Shown here: positions 52,806-63,817 of the stretch, piece after piece
Layout of the letters: every line of letters starts with the position of its first letter
How positions within the stretch are numbered: position 1 is the stretch's first letter
Position numbers and translations under genes: made by a program
The notes under the pieces: model-generated
Seen by the model: only the letters and a program-made list of their open reading frames with translations
Databases searched by the model: none
Told to the model about the DNA's origin: nothing
Assembly (NCBI GenBank): GCA_033032175.1
Contig: CM065306.1
Span: forward strand, 10,558,001 to 10,622,000
Length of the DNA stretch: 64,000 bases
Direction of reading: 5' to 3'
Source: Saturnia japonica
Lineage: Eukaryota; Arthropoda; Insecta; Lepidoptera; Saturniidae

Positions 52806-53755
52806 TTTAAAGTATAACAATAGTGTTACCACATCGCAAACATACATTTTTTGTACTTCCATTTATTTTGGAATTGTTATGTGAGTACATATAGGTTATA
52901 ATAAGCAGTATTTAATTAATGCATTACCACGGAATTGTTCGTGAATAGATTACATAGTCAAAGCTAACTAATTATTTATGAATATAAAAGACAATTTGCA
53001 GGATAGCGTCCTACATTCTCTGGTCAAGCTAATTTATGATCCAATCTGATTATTAAAACACATTTTGAGGAATGTGTAAGTGAAACGTTTGAGTATTTTA
53101 ATAGATTTTAATACGATTCGTATATAATATACAAAGTATATTGCTTGTGATAAGTGTTTGTGGGCTTTTAGTTTAATTCATAAATATCCATAATTATATA
53201 ACGTTTTTAAAGTACCTATTTGTTGTTATGAGTGTGATTAGGCAAAAATTCTCGAATTTCTAAACTAGTTGCAATAATTATGAAGCAATTGTAAAGGAAA
53301 TTCAGTCTTTATGACAATGTAATAATTTATGTGATATTTTTTTCTTTTTCAAAATAAGTATCTTGTAATATTGATAACATTACCATAACAAAATCATATC
53401 GTGTGATGTATTACATAATATATGATTTTAATACGTATATATATCTGATTATTTAATGTAATGTTTCGATGTGATAATGTTTTGTTGTGCATATTATGTT
53501 GAAAATGTAAAACATCTGTAGGGTCATTTATAAGTGGAAGCAGTGGAGCGCGAACGAAAGCGCAGGTGTCGTCTGTGCCACGGTGGTCGATGACCCTGTG
53601 CCCTTCTGTCACTATTTTGTATACTATCTTATTGCATCTAAAACCTATTTAAATCCTGCTACTACAAATGTTTTTTGTAGTTAATTTCTTTTAGTAGGTT
53701 TAGTAGAGATGCACGGGCGTCATGTGACGCAACTACGAAATGATGAAGGCAGTCA
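52806..53755. other. AT-rich non-coding stretch
   Basis: Nothing recognised. Confidence 0.4.
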
Positions 53756-54277
53756 TCTATACAATTGATAAAACTGAAGTGTTTGTTTGTAATGTCTAAA
53801 TAACAGTTTTTTACTAAATGCAAATTATAGTATATACGACACCCATAACAAAAAGCCAATATATAGCATTTTGTCTGTCTCTCTGTTTGTTCTGGGTAAT
53901 CTCGAGAAACGGTTGGACCGATTTTGATGGGAATGTAATAAGGAGTAACTTAGACTACTTTTATTTTCGAAAAAGAATTAGGGTTTCGCGCAAATATATA
54001 AAAAGTGGTCATGGTAAATTAATTCGGGTGCTTAAATGGCTTACGCTGATTAAAACATGATAGATATTTCAAATTAATGTACTACCTACTTAATTGTGGA
54101 TATTAAAAGACCTACCAAAAAGTCAGCGAAAGTATAATATGTCTATCTCCTAAGGATCAGCCACAATAATCATTTATATCTTTAAAATAATGGGGAGCGG
54201 AAGTAATACGATTCTCGCGTTTGCCCGATGGACAGCATTTTGTAGTTCACACGAGCGCAGCTGCAGGCATAAGCTAG
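53756..54277 (+). mobile_element. Near-complete non-autonomous Helitron
   Basis: Begins A|TCTATACAATTGATAAAAC at 53756 and ends ...GCAGGCATAAGCTAG at 54277, followed by A rather than the expected T. It includes all blocks seen piecemeal elsewhere ('ccgattttgatggga', 'gcttaaatggcttacgctga', 'aaaaagtcagcg', 'gggagcggaagtaatacg'). Confidence 0.65.
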
Positions 54278-54974
54278 AGAACGAGAAGTATAACTTCTTA
54301 TATGGGTAATAAGTATACATATGTTTTTACAGCTTGATATAGTGCATGCCCCAATCCACCATGACGATATACCTTCAGATACATGAGCATTCATTCAGAA
54401 GATCAATTTACCAAGCGTTTATGAATCTAATCGAACACGCTTTGATCGCTAAACCGCGGAAGCCGTCTCTTCATACATACAAATAATATGAAAATTTATT
54501 AATAATTATGTTAATATCAAGGTTATGTTATTTTATAAGTTTCTGGCGGTAATAAAGTATAATACTATACTAACTCGATATTTCTTGCATTGTTTCTTCA
54601 GTTTCTGGAGGTTGGTAGGCAGCTTCTCGTATCGTACCTTCAACCTTCATAATACAATGTACCAATGAGGATTTATTTAACTTTACACTAAACCTTTCTT
54701 TGTTGAAAACTACTAAGCATAGGTACTTATGTATTTATTAAATTGTTGGTGTGTTAAATATAGTAACTTACATGTTGTATGTGCATATACATTGGACATA
54801 CATGCAGCAAGTAAAATATATATTATAAATTATTTTGAAATAGAATTTAATTTCAATGTATTCCTTTATTTTTATTATTCTACCATGGTAGTCCTGTTAT
54901 CAATGGGTTCTACAATTTATGAAGTGTTCAGTAAATATGATTGAATTTCTGTGAATAATATGAATTGAAATAAA
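54278..54974. other. Intergenic, downstream of E75
   Basis: AT-rich with no recognised feature. Confidence 0.4.
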
Positions 54975-55328
54975 AATGACGAAATAAATTTTTGTAATTT
55001 GTTTATTTTAATTCGACAACCTGTCATTATATTAACAATGAAATGACTGAGCACGCTCACATACTCTTACGTACTTACACAATACACACATAAACACACC
55101 GCGACCGGCGCTGCATTGCATTATAAATTACACTTATAAAGTCTTAAATTATTTGTCAGTCTATTTGCGCTCTCCTCGTTCGGCGCCGGCCACGCACGCA
55201 CGCAACCTAAACGAATTATCACATATAATATATTAAAACGATTTGCGAACGATTACTATTACCTAATTAATTTAATTTAAAGTAGGTCGGGGTGGGGTGG
55301 CGGAGACGTGCGGCTCCGCAGGCCGGCC
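54975..55328 (-). other. Probable E75 3' UTR
   Basis: Region following the TGA stop at 55329. The first canonical AATAAA on the minus strand is at 55007-55002, so cleavage near 54975-54990 would give a 3' UTR of about 340 nt. Weaker ATTAAA-like words occur closer to the stop, and longer 3' UTRs are possible. Confidence 0.45.
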
Positions 55329-56870
55329 TCACGCCTCTAACATCTGCGGCATGTATGAGCGGGGCGGCGAAGGCGATTTCTTTGAAAGGTTCAATGGCGC
55401 ATCTGTCACATCTACTTGCAGCGCCAGCACTGGCTGCGGCGCAGGCGTCGAACCACGATAGCACGACAGGATGGCACCGGTACGCAATGGGCAACCCTCT
55501 GCCGCGGCCGATGCACTCGACTCACCTCGTCTCATATACTGTTGAATTATGTCAGTGCGTTTCAGTTGCTCGGGGGTCATCCTGGGACCTTCCATCAAGC
55601 TTTTAGCAAGCACCGAGTGTGTGGAGGAGAGCGAAGCGCGCGGTGGACGTGGAGAGTGCGCCGGGTGTGCCGGGTTGCCAGGGTGCGGATGCTGAGGTTG
55701 AGGTGAAGGCGTGGGTTGAACTGGCCGGGCTTCTGCCTCTCCGTTGTCGCGAAGCATAGCACGGAATTTTTTGTGTGGCCTGTAAGCCTGATCCATCAAG
55801 GGTGCGAGGCGAGGTGAAGGGTTTGTTAGGCTCAACGGAGGCGCTTCCAGCACACGTTTGAGCACGGGCATGTCATCTGCGGACACGGGTGGTCGCCTGT
55901 CTTCCAAGTGTTCCTCCAGTGAAGATCGGGGGCTGGAGCAGCCTGAGCCGCTTCCAATAATCCTTTCATGTTTCTCATTGCCAGACTCGATGCCTGAATC
56001 AGTAGGCGAATCGAGTTTGCGGTATCGAGGCATGGGTCGTACTGGTGTCACAGTGAGACCGTTGTGTGCAAGGTGTGCTACGCCAAGAGCTTCCTCGTCG
56101 ACAGACCCGCGCGAGTCAAGTCGCCGACGGCCGGCAAGTGTTGCGGCTAGGAGGGGTGTGCCGCAGTCACCTGCGGTTTCACTGGATTCGCTGCTTGATA
56201 CGGATCCAATAGGGCTACGAGCAGATTCGTCTGCACCCGAGTCAGCCCAGGAGACACCTTCCTCTTCACTCCACATTTGCTGTCGCAATAATTCTTTGTG
56301 TTCGGTGCGGAAAACAACAAGTTTCTCTGTGTGCAGTGTACTAAGAGTGCGTAAGTCGGGTAGAGTGTCCATCAATTCCCTTAAGAATCCGGGTCTGTCA
56401 GGTCTGTTTTGAGCGATTACGGTTTGTAGACAGCCTTTGAGACGCGAATGCATTCGTTCTACTAACTCTATATTACGCAGACCAGGTCGATCCGGTGTGA
56501 TGAGCACGATGGAGCAGAAGAGACCGATCTCGGCATCTGTTAAGTTCATAGAGTTCATGCGCTCAGCAAATTTAAAAGTCGAATCGACGAGGAACCTCGC
56601 GTTCGCACCGCTCTGGATCGAGTCCTTTTTCATAAGTTGTCCATTGAGACAGATTATACTATTGAGAGGCGCATCAAACATGCAAATTAGCCGAACAAAT
56701 AACGCATCGAACAGTCCGCTCTTGAGCAATGTGAACTTGTCTTCCTGGGTGAGCAGCTGGAAGCCAGGAATGAGGCCGGCGAAATCGATCACGCCACGTA
56801 TAACGTGTGCAAATCGTTGAGAGAATTCCTTCTCGGATTGTAGTTCTGGAGCCGGGTTTAGCGGACAAGC
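55329..56870 (-). CDS. E75: E75 last coding exon: ligand-binding and F domains
   Basis: Common to all isoforms in the window; 513 codons in phase 0, then TGA (55331-55329). The acceptor is ttttag|GCTTGT at 56871/56870. It starts [20 protein letters not shown] and contains the ligand-binding domain and the entire F domain. The 105-bp intron before it (56871-56975) has GT..AG ends. Confidence 0.95.
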   Translation of the reverse strand, partial: ACPLNPAPELQSEKEFSQRFAHVIRGVIDFAGLIPGFQLLTQEDKFTLLKSGLFDALFVRLICMFDAPLNSIICLNGQLMKKDSIQSGANARFLVDSTFKFAERMNSMNLTDAEIGLFCSIVLITPDRPGLRNIELVERMHSRLKGCLQTVIAQNRPDRPGFLRELMDTLPDLRTLSTLHTEKLVVFRTEHKELLRQQMWSEEEGVSWADSGADESARSPIGSVSSSESSETAGDCGTPLLAATLAGRRRLDSRGSVDEEALGVAHLAHNGLTVTPVRPMPRYRKLDSPTDSGIESGNEKHERIIGSGSGCSSPRSSLEEHLEDRRPPVSADDMPVLKRVLEAPPLSLTNPSPRLAPLMDQAYRPHKKFRAMLRDNGEAEARPVQPTPSPQPQHPHPGNPAHPAHSPRPPRASLSSTHSVLAKSLMEGPRMTPEQLKRTDIIQQYMRRGESSASAAAEGCPLRTGAILSCYRGSTPAPQPVLALQVDVTDAPLNLSKKSPSPPRSYMPQMLEA

Positions 56871-59800
56871 CTAAAACAAAAGACACAATTGTTAAAAACA
56901 TTAATATAAAAAAATAATGCAATTATAAGGATGAGTAATAGCTGTGTGTAGTAAAATAATAAAAAAATAACATACCAGTGTAGGTTGTGAGTAGGTGGGA
57001 CAATCGCGAGCACGAGCGCGCATTGCCGCGACGCGGTCCCGTGTGAACTCGCAGGTGTCGAGATGAGCGCGCACCACCCGCGCCAGCAGCCTGGGTGCAT
57101 CGTCCAGCTCGGCGGCGGCGGCTTGCTCATGCGCGCGCGATGACGACGACTGCTGCATCGCAGCGAGGATGCGCGCCTTCTCGCGCTTGGGCACGCGACC
57201 GAATCGTACGGCTATAACAATACAAAAACAATTATATACTTTACGTCTATGAAATCAGTAAAAAAACGTATTGATATCAGTCGAGAGTGGCGGTGATTAA
57301 CGAAGGGGATGTTGAGCAAGGTCGCGGCTAAACATTCACCGGGTTGCAGCTGCCGCCGAGTGCGGCACGGCGTATGTGTGCGAGAACAGGGCGAGCCATG
57401 TGCGCGTGCAGCTGACGCTGCGAGAACGAGGGTACGGTTCATCGGCCGGTCGGCGGTGAGCCACCCCTGTCTGATGACTCTTTTCAAATCACCAATGCAC
57501 GTTGAATGCGTTGCAGTTAAGTGAACTGGTTCGAATGAAAAGTAACAAAACACTATCCGCGAGGTCACATTAAAAAGTGTTACGACTTTCTCGCGCTAGG
57601 TGCTCTGTGAAGCGAAAAGTATTATGCGCCGGGGGCGAGCGCGCCGCTTGTGCCGTTCGTATTCGTGAGTGCGGCTCGGTGAAAGTGTTTGCAAGCGAGC
57701 TCAGCTCTCGGTTGAAAATGAAAGCGGAGACCGCCCTCTCGCCATTTCTCTTAACTTTCGCTGCGCAATTTAGGTCGAACCAAATACACGATCCCATTGT
57801 TCGATACCGATGATATTATTTGACATTTGAATTTTAAACCGTTATAATTCAGATTAAAAACGTAAACTCCGATACATCTGGATTGTTTGATATACGGTTC
57901 TAAAATACAAAAATTTTAGTATTACTCTACTCGTAAAACGTTAGTTTCATCGGTATAATATATATTTTGATAAAATTATATCTAAACTGTTACATAAGTT
58001 ATAGAAAAATATATTTATTCTGTAGGAATATTGAAAGAAATGTTTAAATTTCAATAATAATATTTTTATATTATACAACCAACCAACATATTAACTGTAA
58101 TATTTTATATAAATACTAATCAAAAAGTAATAATATATTTGAAATCATAATATATATTTTAATACTTTGTTTCATTTTATAAACAATATTTTTTTAATAT
58201 TTGAGAGCCCTATGCTCTATTCAAATTGTTAGGTTTGCTACGCAAATCGTAGCAACGTAGCATCCTGCTACGAGTTATTAATATTCAAAGTGACAAAAAT
58301 ATTTTAAGTTACTTTGTTTTAAAACAAAAATATGAATACGGATTTAAATAAAATACATACGTGCATTATGATATTTCACAACACCGTTGAGAATTCCTTT
58401 CAGTATTGGCAAATCTTCACCCATGTTTGATACTAATAAAGTTTTTCACTATTAACTAAAATTCACAGCCTGAGGCTATTGATAACTATAGTTTGGTAAC
58501 TTTATGTTAGTTTATAACTAAGTTTTATTTAAACACTAGTGGAGTGTCACAAATCACACATGGTATATATTAATTTGAAATTCGCACAAGCACTGTAATC
58601 CGATAATTGTAGTGCAGTTGTAATCCAACGTAAGTGTCAGCTCAGCGCACCGCGATGTAGTTAACGGCGAACACTGAAACGGTCACTGCGAGAGAGTGTT
58701 CTGTTCTCGAGTCGAACTAGCGAGCGACTTAATAACATAGCGATAGCAATGAGGGCTGACGACCGGTGCGCGGGCCGGACTCCCTCGCAATGCGCCGCGG
58801 CGCGCGCCGTGCCAACCTTGAACTTGACGAGGGGAGCGGCGGAGACGCGCGGGGAAGGGAGCCGTCAATAAACTCCGCGCAGGCCCCTGCCCCCGCGAAA
58901 CCCCCCGTCCCGCCCCCCATCCTCAACAGTTCTCACAAGACGAGGTCCGTCATAGGCACCCGCGCCATCTACCATCATAACTTTTGACTATCTACATTAA
59001 CGAGCTTTTTTTGCCAAGTATTGGTCGAGTCCTCGGTATTAAATATAACAACATGTTTTCTTACGTGTCTCGAGACGATCAAATCAAGCCAGCAATGTTT
59101 ATCAGTATAAAATAAAATTGTTGGAAAATTTTAACTAAAATATATATGAATATATATTTAAAAAAGAAAAAGAAAATAAGTTTAGTAACATCTACTATTA
59201 GAAAACTATTCTATTAACACTGTTAAAGATAGACGGAATCAACTTATAGTCCCGAGGAGGCATACAATATTAAGGTATCAGTAATTTCGATTGTTCCTTA
59301 TAACTCAATATCATCTATCCTTCATTCTATAATCGCTACGTCACGACGTTCGTACCGCGTCTAGTTACGAATGCTACGTTTGTAGAATGCTACATGAAAT
59401 CGTCTACGAAATTTTAGTCACAGTCAATAAATAATTTTACTATTGTTTCGTTGAAGGCAAAATAAATATATTCTAACAATAGTATTTCTTTTACTAATAT
59501 TAATTTTATTGACGAGAATTTTTTTTTAGTTTTTATTAATAATAAGCTTTGTAAAGTAAATTGTATTATTTGGTAAATTATAATGTAACATTTGGCAAAG
59601 TCTTATAATTTTACGATATTATTTAGGCTTTTAATTTAGACAAACGTACTAAACATTATCAAAATATTAATGGTTTATTAATCTTTTATTGACGTTCATA
59701 TTTCCTAATATTTAATAAAATACCATTTTAGATAAGTATGTCATTTGCTTTTTGTACTTAGATCATAGCAATGGTAAACAGCACTTGCTACGCTTGTCCT

Positions 59801-61296
59801 TGTAATAAATTATTTAGTTCACTTTAACTCCGCTGTAGGATTGACATGGTAACAGTATAGCGCCATCTGGTATTGAGTGGCTGAAATACTATAGCCTAAA
59901 ATTATATGCAATATCCATATTATTTAAAATTATTTTTACACATTATGAATTGATTATTTTTTTACTAATGTAATGTGTCGTGTTTTTATTTTGGAACTCT
60001 GTTTACTTTCTTTCTATATTTCGTTTTCATAACATAGGCTTTATTACACATTTAAGCAGTATTTAATGAGCTGAGAAGAAACTACTGTTTGTTTTTTTAT
60101 TTTTTTGTTTGTTTCTTTATGCCAAAGATAAACAGTAATATTAATGTGTAAGTAGCAATTCAGAAGTAACTACGTAAGGCCAACAAACTCTATTACGAAA
60201 GTGAAACCACAAATTTCACTCTCGCGCTTACGAAATGCGCCTTTCTCTGCTTTCACTGCGTACGCGGTTTAACGTTGGGAGTTTCGAGCGAGTGTCGCAA
60301 CAAGCGGGCTCGAGCAGCTCGGGTCGGCGCAGCGCGGCTCTACGCGGACATCGACCCGCTTAGCGTGCGCTCACCCGCGCTTGCATAACCGACCTCCCAC
60401 ACCGAGAGTGCTCCTCGCCCCCCGCACACCTCAGCCCAGTGCACAACCAGCGCGAAATTGGATCTGCTCGTACATCAAAACGCGTGCGCGCTGCGTCCCA
60501 CTTGGCGCTACTGAGATGGCGCGCAAATGACCTTCTCGTGCTAATTATGCACATTGGGATCCCATATTCTCCCGCCTAGATTATAATACAAAATATTCAC
60601 GACATAATACATACTATACAATCAGTCTGTCATTTATATTATTTAACTACCATTATACTATGTCATAGTTCATAATAATTGTTACAATTCATTCATGAAA
60701 CTAGTATAAATTATAAAACTTAAATCCCAAGTATTCAAATTAACCGTTGCGTTCTTATTATTTTTCAGTTTACTATTTCTTTACACTTTGTGTTTGTACA
60801 ATCAATGTAGAAACTCACGACAATCTAATTTGCAGAATAAACAAAATGTAAATTATAAAATGGCCTAAGTAATATTTTGATAAAAATAAATTGTATTAAT
60901 TTTGCAATCGGGTCAAGGTATTACATGACATGTAATGATATAATTTTATACATTTAATTTTTCTCTTAGGGAATATAATATAAGTGTGAACTCACCATCT
61001 CTGCTCATGCCCACGGCGATGCATTTTTTCAATCGGCAATACTGGCACCGATTTCTGTTGATCCTAAGGATGGAGCACTGCTGGTTCTTGGTGCAAGGTC
61101 TGTACTGAATCTTCTGTTGTATGGAGCGACGGAAGAAGCCCTGAGGATCACAGCGGCACTTAGAGTCTCGCTCAATGTCTGAACTATCGTCACTAGAGCA
61201 GCCAGAGTCGCTGGACTCGCGGCCCGCCTCTAGCATGCTCACCAGCACCGAATGACGTTCGCGCAGCTCTGGGCCGCACGACATGGCACGCACCAT
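55329..61296 (-). CDS. E75: Ecdysone-induced protein 75, B-type isoform (nuclear receptor), spliced
   Basis: Joined coding exons 61296-60996, 57211-56976 and 56870-55329 give 692 codons. E75 is an ecdysone-response nuclear receptor (NR1D group) that represses transcription, binds heme through its ligand-binding domain and modulates HR3. The product has a B-specific N-terminus (1-52), the second zinc finger only (53-100), a hinge with the [13 protein letters not shown] motif, a ligand-binding domain (about 155-380; [25 protein letters not shown]) and a Ser/Pro-rich F domain to 692 ([26 protein letters not shown] near 671, ending MLEA). PLNLSKK resembles a CtBP-type corepressor motif. All junctions have GT..AG and matching phase. 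With one finger, DNA binding should be weak or indirect, as known for Drosophila E75B. Confidence 0.93.
56976..57211 (-). CDS. E75: E75 hinge exon
   Basis: 236 nt. The acceptor ttatag|CC completes a codon started in either first exon (Ala in B, Pro in D), then [20 protein letters not shown]; it ends ...PTYSQPTL at the donor CTG|gtatgt. The VPKREKARI segment is the basic C-terminal extension next to the DNA-binding domain in E75/Rev-erb receptors. Very GC-rich third positions compared with the surroundings. Confidence 0.95.
57300..57770. promoter_or_regulatory. GC-rich intronic islands of E75
   Basis: Two CpG-rich blocks (about 57330-57480 and 57580-57750) in the intron between the E75D-type first exon and the hinge exon. 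Open frames there end at the splice acceptor TAG or show no family, so I read them as regulatory or 5' UTR-like DNA. Confidence 0.3.
57771..58360 (-). other. E75 intron, AT-rich part
   Basis: Intronic for both isoforms. Very AT-rich, with an imperfect inverted motif around 'gctacgcaaatcgtagcaacgtagcatcctgctacg' (58237-58273). Nothing coding. Confidence 0.5.
58361..58424 (-). CDS. E75: E75 alternative first coding exon, D-type (no zinc finger)
   Basis: ATG at 58424, then [20 protein letters not shown] and A, then one base before the donor GCAC|gtatgt. In phase with the acceptor at 57211 it makes ...[13 protein letters not shown]. The sequence and junction closely follow the N-terminus that I recall for Drosophila E75D. 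The resulting isoform is 613 residues: hinge, ligand-binding domain and F domain with no DNA-binding fingers. It should act through protein partners or as a heme/ligand-regulated competitor. A 5' UTR and promoter probably lie just upstream (about 58425-58760). Confidence 0.88.
58425..58925 (-). promoter_or_regulatory. Candidate promoter/5' UTR of the D-type E75 transcript
   Basis: Upstream of the D-type ATG. On the minus strand a TTTCAGTG word (complement near 58673-58680) fits the arthropod initiator TCAGT. A CpG-rich island at about 58750-58920 lies behind it. No TATA box at the usual distance. The start site is inferred only. Confidence 0.35.
58926..60200 (-). other. E75 intron (B-type transcript), AT-rich
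   Basis: Part of the 3.8-kb intron between 60995 and 57212. Nothing coding or repeated seen. Confidence 0.5.
60201..60570. promoter_or_regulatory. GC-rich island in the E75 intron
   Basis: CpG-rich block between the B- and D-type first exons. It includes ATGACCTTCTC (a nuclear-receptor half site on the reverse strand) and 'gcgctactgagatggcgcgc'. Candidate enhancer or promoter. Confidence 0.35.
60571..60995 (-). other. E75 intron next to the B-type exon
   Basis: AT-rich intronic sequence. The donor is at 60995-60994 (GATG|gtgagt). Confidence 0.7.
60996..61296 (-). CDS. E75: E75 B-type first coding exon plus second zinc finger
   Basis: 100 codons plus one base. It starts [20 protein letters not shown] at 61296. 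Residues 1-52 are the isoform-specific part, with a Ser/Asp-rich stretch ([10 protein letters not shown]) suitable for CK2-type phosphorylation. From residue 53 [16 protein letters not shown] leads into the second finger (C-x5-C-x9-C-x2-C: CTKNQQC...CQYC) and [13 protein letters not shown]. The first finger (CRVCGDKASGFHYG type) is absent. The codon for residue 53 follows 'tgatcctcag', a credible splice acceptor (61141/61140). Upstream exons of A/C-type transcripts can join there, so the exon may have two uses. Confidence 0.93.
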
Positions 61297-61850
61297 TCAC
61301 TAGGATACACTAACCACTACTAGCACCACCACTCCTACTAACGTAGATGACGAAGTTACTGTATAAAGCGTTGGAAGATTTAGCTCTGCACGGTGCACCG
61401 GTAAGGAAGGCGGTCGACAGCAGACTGTGCGGGCGCTGCGAGGCGCGGTGCACAGTTACCCGCGCGACCTACTTGTCGGCCGCCGACCCAACCGAGAAAG
61501 TGAGAGTGCCACCGAGCCCCGCGCGTTCGCCCCCTCGCGCGCTCCTAACGGTCCACGTCGCTCTAGAATGCGCTGCTGCCGCTGCACCGCGACACCGGTG
61601 CGCCGGATATAGGCCGGGCGCATCCCGGCGTGCGGCGTCGCACCGTGCTGCGTGCGGCCGTTCACCCCGGGTCGTCGACCGCTCGATTGCACAACCGCCG
61701 TGCTTCCCCTCGCGCCCTCCCGTGCCTGGGAGCTAGGGCACGAGCCCGTTCGGGTCGACGACCGGCTCTAAACCCAGTGACGTCAATATACGCGTCACGG
61801 CCTACCTCAATGCGCGAGCGCTCCTTTAGGGGCTGCTATGATCTAATTTA
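61297..61850 (-). promoter_or_regulatory. Candidate promoter/5' UTR of the B-type E75 transcript
   Basis: CpG-rich island directly upstream of the B-type ATG. Minus-strand CTTTATACAGTAAC (about 61354-61367) has TATA-like and initiator-like words, and a palindromic TGACGTCA lies at 61777-61784. Several open frames on both strands have no family resemblance and fit GC bias. Confidence 0.4.
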
Positions 61851-62460
61851 ATTATTGAATCACACTACTAGAACGTTGTAACTGAATACGTTTATATCAA
61901 AGATGTTTTATCATACGTGTATGACTATCTAAACCACTACGCGCGTTTGCGCTTTATACTAGCCTCGTAATCGTATTTTCATATGTAATATGAACTAAAA
62001 CATCTGGTAAGCGAATTAAACTTGAAATTTCAGTTATTTTATTAACGAAAATATTGTTAAAATAGTATGATTAAAGTTGTTATGTTCTTGTATTATGTTT
62101 AGTTTTATTGCGTTGCGACTATGATGTCAAGTAAAAACGCCACAAACAATATAATTTTTGACAAATTTTACAACACAATTTTCAATTCTTTTAAGGTAAT
62201 TTTGCAATACTATACAATATTTTTGCACTCTGAGACAAAGAGTTTGATATCATCGAATTACTACCTCCAGCTCCAAGTACATTCTGAACATTATTCATAC
62301 TGAACAAATTCTACTAAAATATTATGATGTACATCTTCAACCATAGTACATACCGTGTAATTAGGTGATACTCTTTTTCTTATTAAATGTGAAGTAATAG
62401 TTAATGAGTTGATAATTCTTAATCATAAACATTTACATCTATAAACAACTGATAATTTAT
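61851..62460. other. Upstream/intronic AT-rich stretch
   Basis: Upstream of E75B, or an intron of longer E75 transcripts. Nothing recognised. Confidence 0.4.
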
Positions 62461-62720
62461 TTATAAAATGAGATTTTGGAGGCTGCGTTGCGTCGCGCCG
62501 CGCTGTTACGGTGCTACGGGCGACAAGAGAGCGCTCGTCGGAGGGCCGCGCCGCGCCGAGCCGCGTTGCGGGAGGGAGGAGAGGAGTGCGGGACGGTGGC
62601 CCAATTTCGCGCTGCCATCGATCCATTGTGCGGTGTGCGAGTGGCCCATAATTGGTCGCAGCTCGGGCAGTGACCGGTCGCGCGGTCGTTGACCTGCCGC
62701 GAAAACAAAACCTTCCCCGC
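62461..62720. promoter_or_regulatory. GC-rich island upstream of E75B
   Basis: Sharp CpG-rich block containing GTTGACCTGCC (half-site-like) and 'cccataattggtcgc'. No family-like protein in any frame. Confidence 0.3.
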
Positions 62721-63817
62721 CTCATGACACAGCGTATGAATGTCTCAAACATTCCCGGGTATTTTCATATACTTAAGTATATTTACCTAATGCTGAGTGT
62801 TGATAATAATTATGTTATATTTTACATACAAGAGTAAACATTCAAAATTCATTCCTTCAAATTAAATAATCTCGATAGTTCAATGACCGCTAAGTAATTA
62901 ACACGGTGACTTCCTTTCGAGTTCTAAAAAACTCTTATTCTGTTTGAGATTGATACAAATTTCCACTGAATTGTTCCTATCTGCGTTAAATTTGAGGTCA
63001 TTTATATACTACGATGAGTCAAATATTATTCATGTTAATATATATTTAAATAAACCTCGTTGACAAATATAAAATATCGTCATAATCAACGAATTATATT
63101 TTTCATCAATTACCTATAAACTGATTAAAAAATTAATTTTATAATAAGGTAGCAGCAGGTAAATAAAGTTTTGTTTCTACGGTGATTCATAAACGGGTAG
63201 ATAAATAAGTAGAACATAAATACATAGCGTTATAGAGGTTTCGTCAGCGCAATGTGGGTCGCGCAGTCGCGCTCAACATCCATCTAGACTTTTCGACATA
63301 GCTGCGGTAGATCGAGCCTCGGTTCCCCGCGCCACGCCACTAATACCGATCGACCAACACTTTTTGTTGTTAACATTGCATTGACCGACTTCGTATGGAC
63401 TGTTGCTTCATTGTTTTTTATTCTACCATTACAAATAATTATAAAAAATGTTAAAATCTTAGTGTTGTCTTTAAAATTTATATTATAATATTTATTCCTT
63501 TTCAGTTGATTTTATTTGATAATTGAATGGCTTTTTTCTTTATTCAGTAATAAAAAATTATAAAATACATAATTTATAAAGAAAACTATAAATAGAACTG
63601 AGGAATAAAATAAACGCACAAACATAAAATGCGGATAAATTTAAGTTTTAAAATTATTATTTTTTTGAGATTAATTTAAAGCTTTAGGTATTTACAATCT
63701 TATCTACTTCATTATGAAACTTCTGATATTCTTTTGTACTATGCAGAATCATGTAAAAAACTTCCATGAAGCTTTAATCTCACCTCTCTACTAAACTGAA
63801 TATACTTTTTTTTTAGA
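62721..63817. other. AT-rich stretch with a small GC-rich patch
   Basis: A GC-richer patch at 63240-63360 ('cagcgcaatgtgggtcgcgc', 'cggttccccgcgccacgcc'); otherwise nothing recognised. The exon for the first zinc finger of E75 was looked for here and not found. Confidence 0.4.

Noticed and set aside
55292..56820. Open frames on the plus strand opposite the E75 exons
   Set aside because: Antisense shadows of the GC-rich E75 coding sequence.
57212..57568. Extra E75 exon in the intron (118 codons open, minus)
   Set aside because: Its stop is the TAG of the splice acceptor at 57212, so it cannot read into the hinge exon. The sequence has no similarity to E75 N-termini that I know.
61347..61851. 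Open frames up to 129 codons in the island upstream of E75B
   Set aside because: Overlapping frames on both strands, Arg/Ala/Pro-rich, as expected from CpG-rich DNA; no family match.
62423..62752. 109-codon open frame (minus) in the GC island
   Set aside because: Same reason: several frames are open at once and none shows protein-like motifs.
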